This document shows positions 18,890 through 20,364 of a DNA stretch of 20,364 nucleotides, piece after piece (within the stretch, counting starts at the first letter, position 1; every line of letters starts with the position of its first letter). Made by a program: the position numbers and the translations under genes. The DNA is from Trachelipus rathkii. Lineage: Eukaryota; Arthropoda; Malacostraca; Isopoda; Trachelipodidae. The stretch covers positions 15,001 to 35,364 of the forward strand of contig JABUQX010097348.1 of NCBI GenBank assembly GCA_015478945.1, in the 5' to 3' direction. The notes under the pieces are model-generated. The model had not been told where the DNA came from and did not search any database. It worked only from the letters and a program-made list of their open reading frames with translations.

Positions 18890-20040
18890 CGATTGATACA
18901 TCATAAGAAAGTGTATACCAAGTTTCTTGTTCTAGCGCCAATATTCAGTTTGTGGGGCTGGTGACCCCCTTTTGGATGTGTACGGATATTTAACGCCATA
19001 TAGTGAATTATGAGTACTAGGATAATGAAGGTATATCCGCGAGTTTCATCGTTTTCTAGGTCAATATTTCAAGTTGGGGTCCCGAAGACCCCATTATAGC
19101 TGGTACGGCTTGATTTAACCCCTATATGATGGAGACTTATATGGTAATGTTGTATACCGAGTTTCATCGTTTTATGTCAATATTTCAGTTTTTGTGGGCG
19201 TTTCCCCGAATTTGGTCAAATCGGTCATTTTACCGCGTATACACCTCTACGATACAACTAAAAAGGCTGTATATCAAGTTTTGTTGTTCTATGTCAATAT
19301 TTCAGATTTTGGGCTGAGTACCCCGTCTGGTGCACCCACAGTCATTTTACACCCGGGGTCATCTAAGATACATTCTCAGAAGGTTGTATACCGAGTTTCA
19401 TCACTCTAGGTCAATATTTCAGATTTGGGGGCTTGTCCCACAAATTTGGTAAAATCGGTCATTTTACCCCGGATACATCTAAGATACAACCTAAAAAAGG
19501 CTGTATATCAAGTTTCATTGTTCTATGTCAATATTTCAGATTTTTGGGGTGAGTACCCCGTCTGGTGCACCCACAGTCATTTTACACCCGGGGTCATCTA
19601 AGATACATCTTAGAAGTTGTATACCGAGTTTCATATCATTCTTCGCCAATAATTCAGATTTGGGGCTTGTCCCACAATATTTGTAAATCGGTCATGTTTA
19701 CCCCGATAACCTGAAGATACAACCTAAAAAGGCTGTATAATCAAGTTTCATTGTTGCTGATGTCAATTTTCAGATTTATTGGGGTGAGTACCCCGTTGTG
19801 GCACCACAGTCATTTTTTACACCCGGGTCATCTAAAGATACATCCTTAGAAGGTTGTATACCGAGTTTCATCATTCTACGCCAATATTTCAGATTTGGGG
19901 GCTTGTCCCACAAATTTGGTAAAATCGGTCATTTTACCCCGGATACACCTAAGATACAACCTTAAAAGGTTGTATATCAAATGTTTTCAGCCTTTCTAAC
20001 GATCATATTTCAGATTTGGGGTAAAATCCCGCCACATCTG
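18890..20040 (-). repeat. Satellite of ~120-bp monomers in ~240-bp dimers, right arm
   Basis: Mirror of 3300-4440 and somewhat cleaner. Alternating monomers carry gtgagtaccccgtctgg plus gcacccacagtcatttta, or gggggcttgtcccac plus aaatcggtcatttta. Both share caatatttcagattt and gtttcat. The monomers nearest the A/T tract (about 18900-19130) are the most diverged, as on the left. Confidence 0.9.
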
Positions 20041-20364
20041 TGGATCCTAGACACCCTATACGGTCTTATAAGATCGATATTCGATCTTACGATCTCGATA
20101 ACCTTATAAAGCACGCCAACATTGTTTTTGTTATAGTGACTGTTTAATTAACTACGGCTCCGCAGTGGCTCCAGCATCGGTGCCGGAGCCAACTCCTCTG
20201 AATTCCAATACTAAGTCTTTCTAGAAACTCAAGCTCTGAATCTCTATCATCCAAATTCAGCCTATACGACCCTTTGACATTTTTAAGTGGGGGTTGGGGT
20301 CCCCTTCGGGACGCAGGGGGATTGTATCCTTCGTGATAGCAACAGGATATGCCATCAATCTACC
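20040..20364 (-). repeat. Right end block of the palindrome, cut by window edge
   Basis: Mirror of 2960-3300, including acggtcttataag, gatctcgataacc, ggctccgcagtggctccagc and ggtgccggagccaactcc, and the hairpin GTCCC-CTTC-GGGAC (20299-20312). The sequence still agrees with the left side at the last base, so the block may go on. Confidence 0.85.

Larger units (their letters stand above)
2960..20364. repeat. Giant palindrome / inverted repeat, arms ~8.8 and ~8.6 kb, centre near 11749
   Basis: The reverse complement of the right end (from 20364 inward) follows the left side from about 2965 inward, block by block and without change of order, to the centre. Checkpoints: end hairpins 3024-3040 / 20299-20312; GGAGCC block 3134-3175 / 20156-20196; dimer satellite; A/T tract 4462-4676 / 18650-18885; minisatellite 4730-4865 / 18505-18625; TATA boxes 9284-9290 / 14168-14174 and 10096-10106 / 13358-13368; GC core. 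Differences are mostly one-base indels, with a few patches of real substitutions. No coding gene is recognisable in either arm. It could be a foldback-type element, a structural chromosome palindrome, or in part an assembly or read artefact. It reaches the window edge, so the outer right limit is unknown. Confidence 0.93.

Noticed and set aside
2960..20364. Simple long-read fold-back chimera as the full explanation
   Set aside because: Not excluded for the overall shape, but grouped substitutions in several partner segments and the missing 17-base hairpin in the left half of the centre are hard to obtain from one molecule read twice.

Overview
The window reads as animal (probably invertebrate) nuclear DNA made almost entirely of repeats. 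Three things point that way: a collinear APE-type endonuclease plus reverse transcriptase of a non-LTR retrotransposon, one end that looks like a hAT-family DNA transposon, and abundant (TA)n, (TTA)n and (TAG)n microsatellites. The species cannot be named from the sequence. I see no intact host gene, tRNA, rRNA or CRISPR array. Short insertions and deletions are everywhere, including between copies that are otherwise near-identical, so the sequence has the texture of lightly corrected long reads. Frameshifts should therefore not be over-read.

Layout, left flank (1-2960). Positions 1-1530 hold a broken non-LTR retrotransposon on the minus strand, with domains in the normal order (endonuclease, connector, start of the reverse transcriptase). 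Its endonuclease side runs into a ~480-bp (TA)n tract. Next come a ~170-bp hAT-like terminus (about 2030-2202), a stray copy of part of the big element's repeat (2227-2610), a small hairpin, a GACTCC-type hexamer array and TTA/TAG microsatellites.

Layout, palindrome (about 2960-20364). The rest is one giant inverted repeat centred near 11749, with arms of about 8.8 and 8.6 kb. It runs to the right edge of the window and may continue past it. From outside to centre each arm contains: a GC-rich end block with hairpins; a satellite of ~120-bp monomers in ~240-bp dimers; a ~200-bp pure A/T tract; a CT/GA-rich minisatellite; a long array of ~300-bp units (repeated 'aacaacagtaaagtaacta' signature) interrupted by poly-A/T spacers and G-quadruplex-type cassettes; a TATA-containing module followed by a (TTG)n tract; one more ~300-bp unit; a second TATA-containing module; more array; and a ~240-bp GC-rich core of consecutive hairpins.

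Interpretation. The organisation resembles foldback-type elements, whose long inverted repeats are themselves built of tandem repeats, but the sequence matches no family I can name and has no recognisable transposase. A sequencing fold-back artefact would also give two arms. Against that, several patches carry clustered substitutions well beyond the indel noise while neighbouring stretches are identical. The four TATA modules, two per arm, all point towards the centre, so any transcript from them that crosses the core could fold into a long double-stranded RNA. That is a hypothesis, not an observation.
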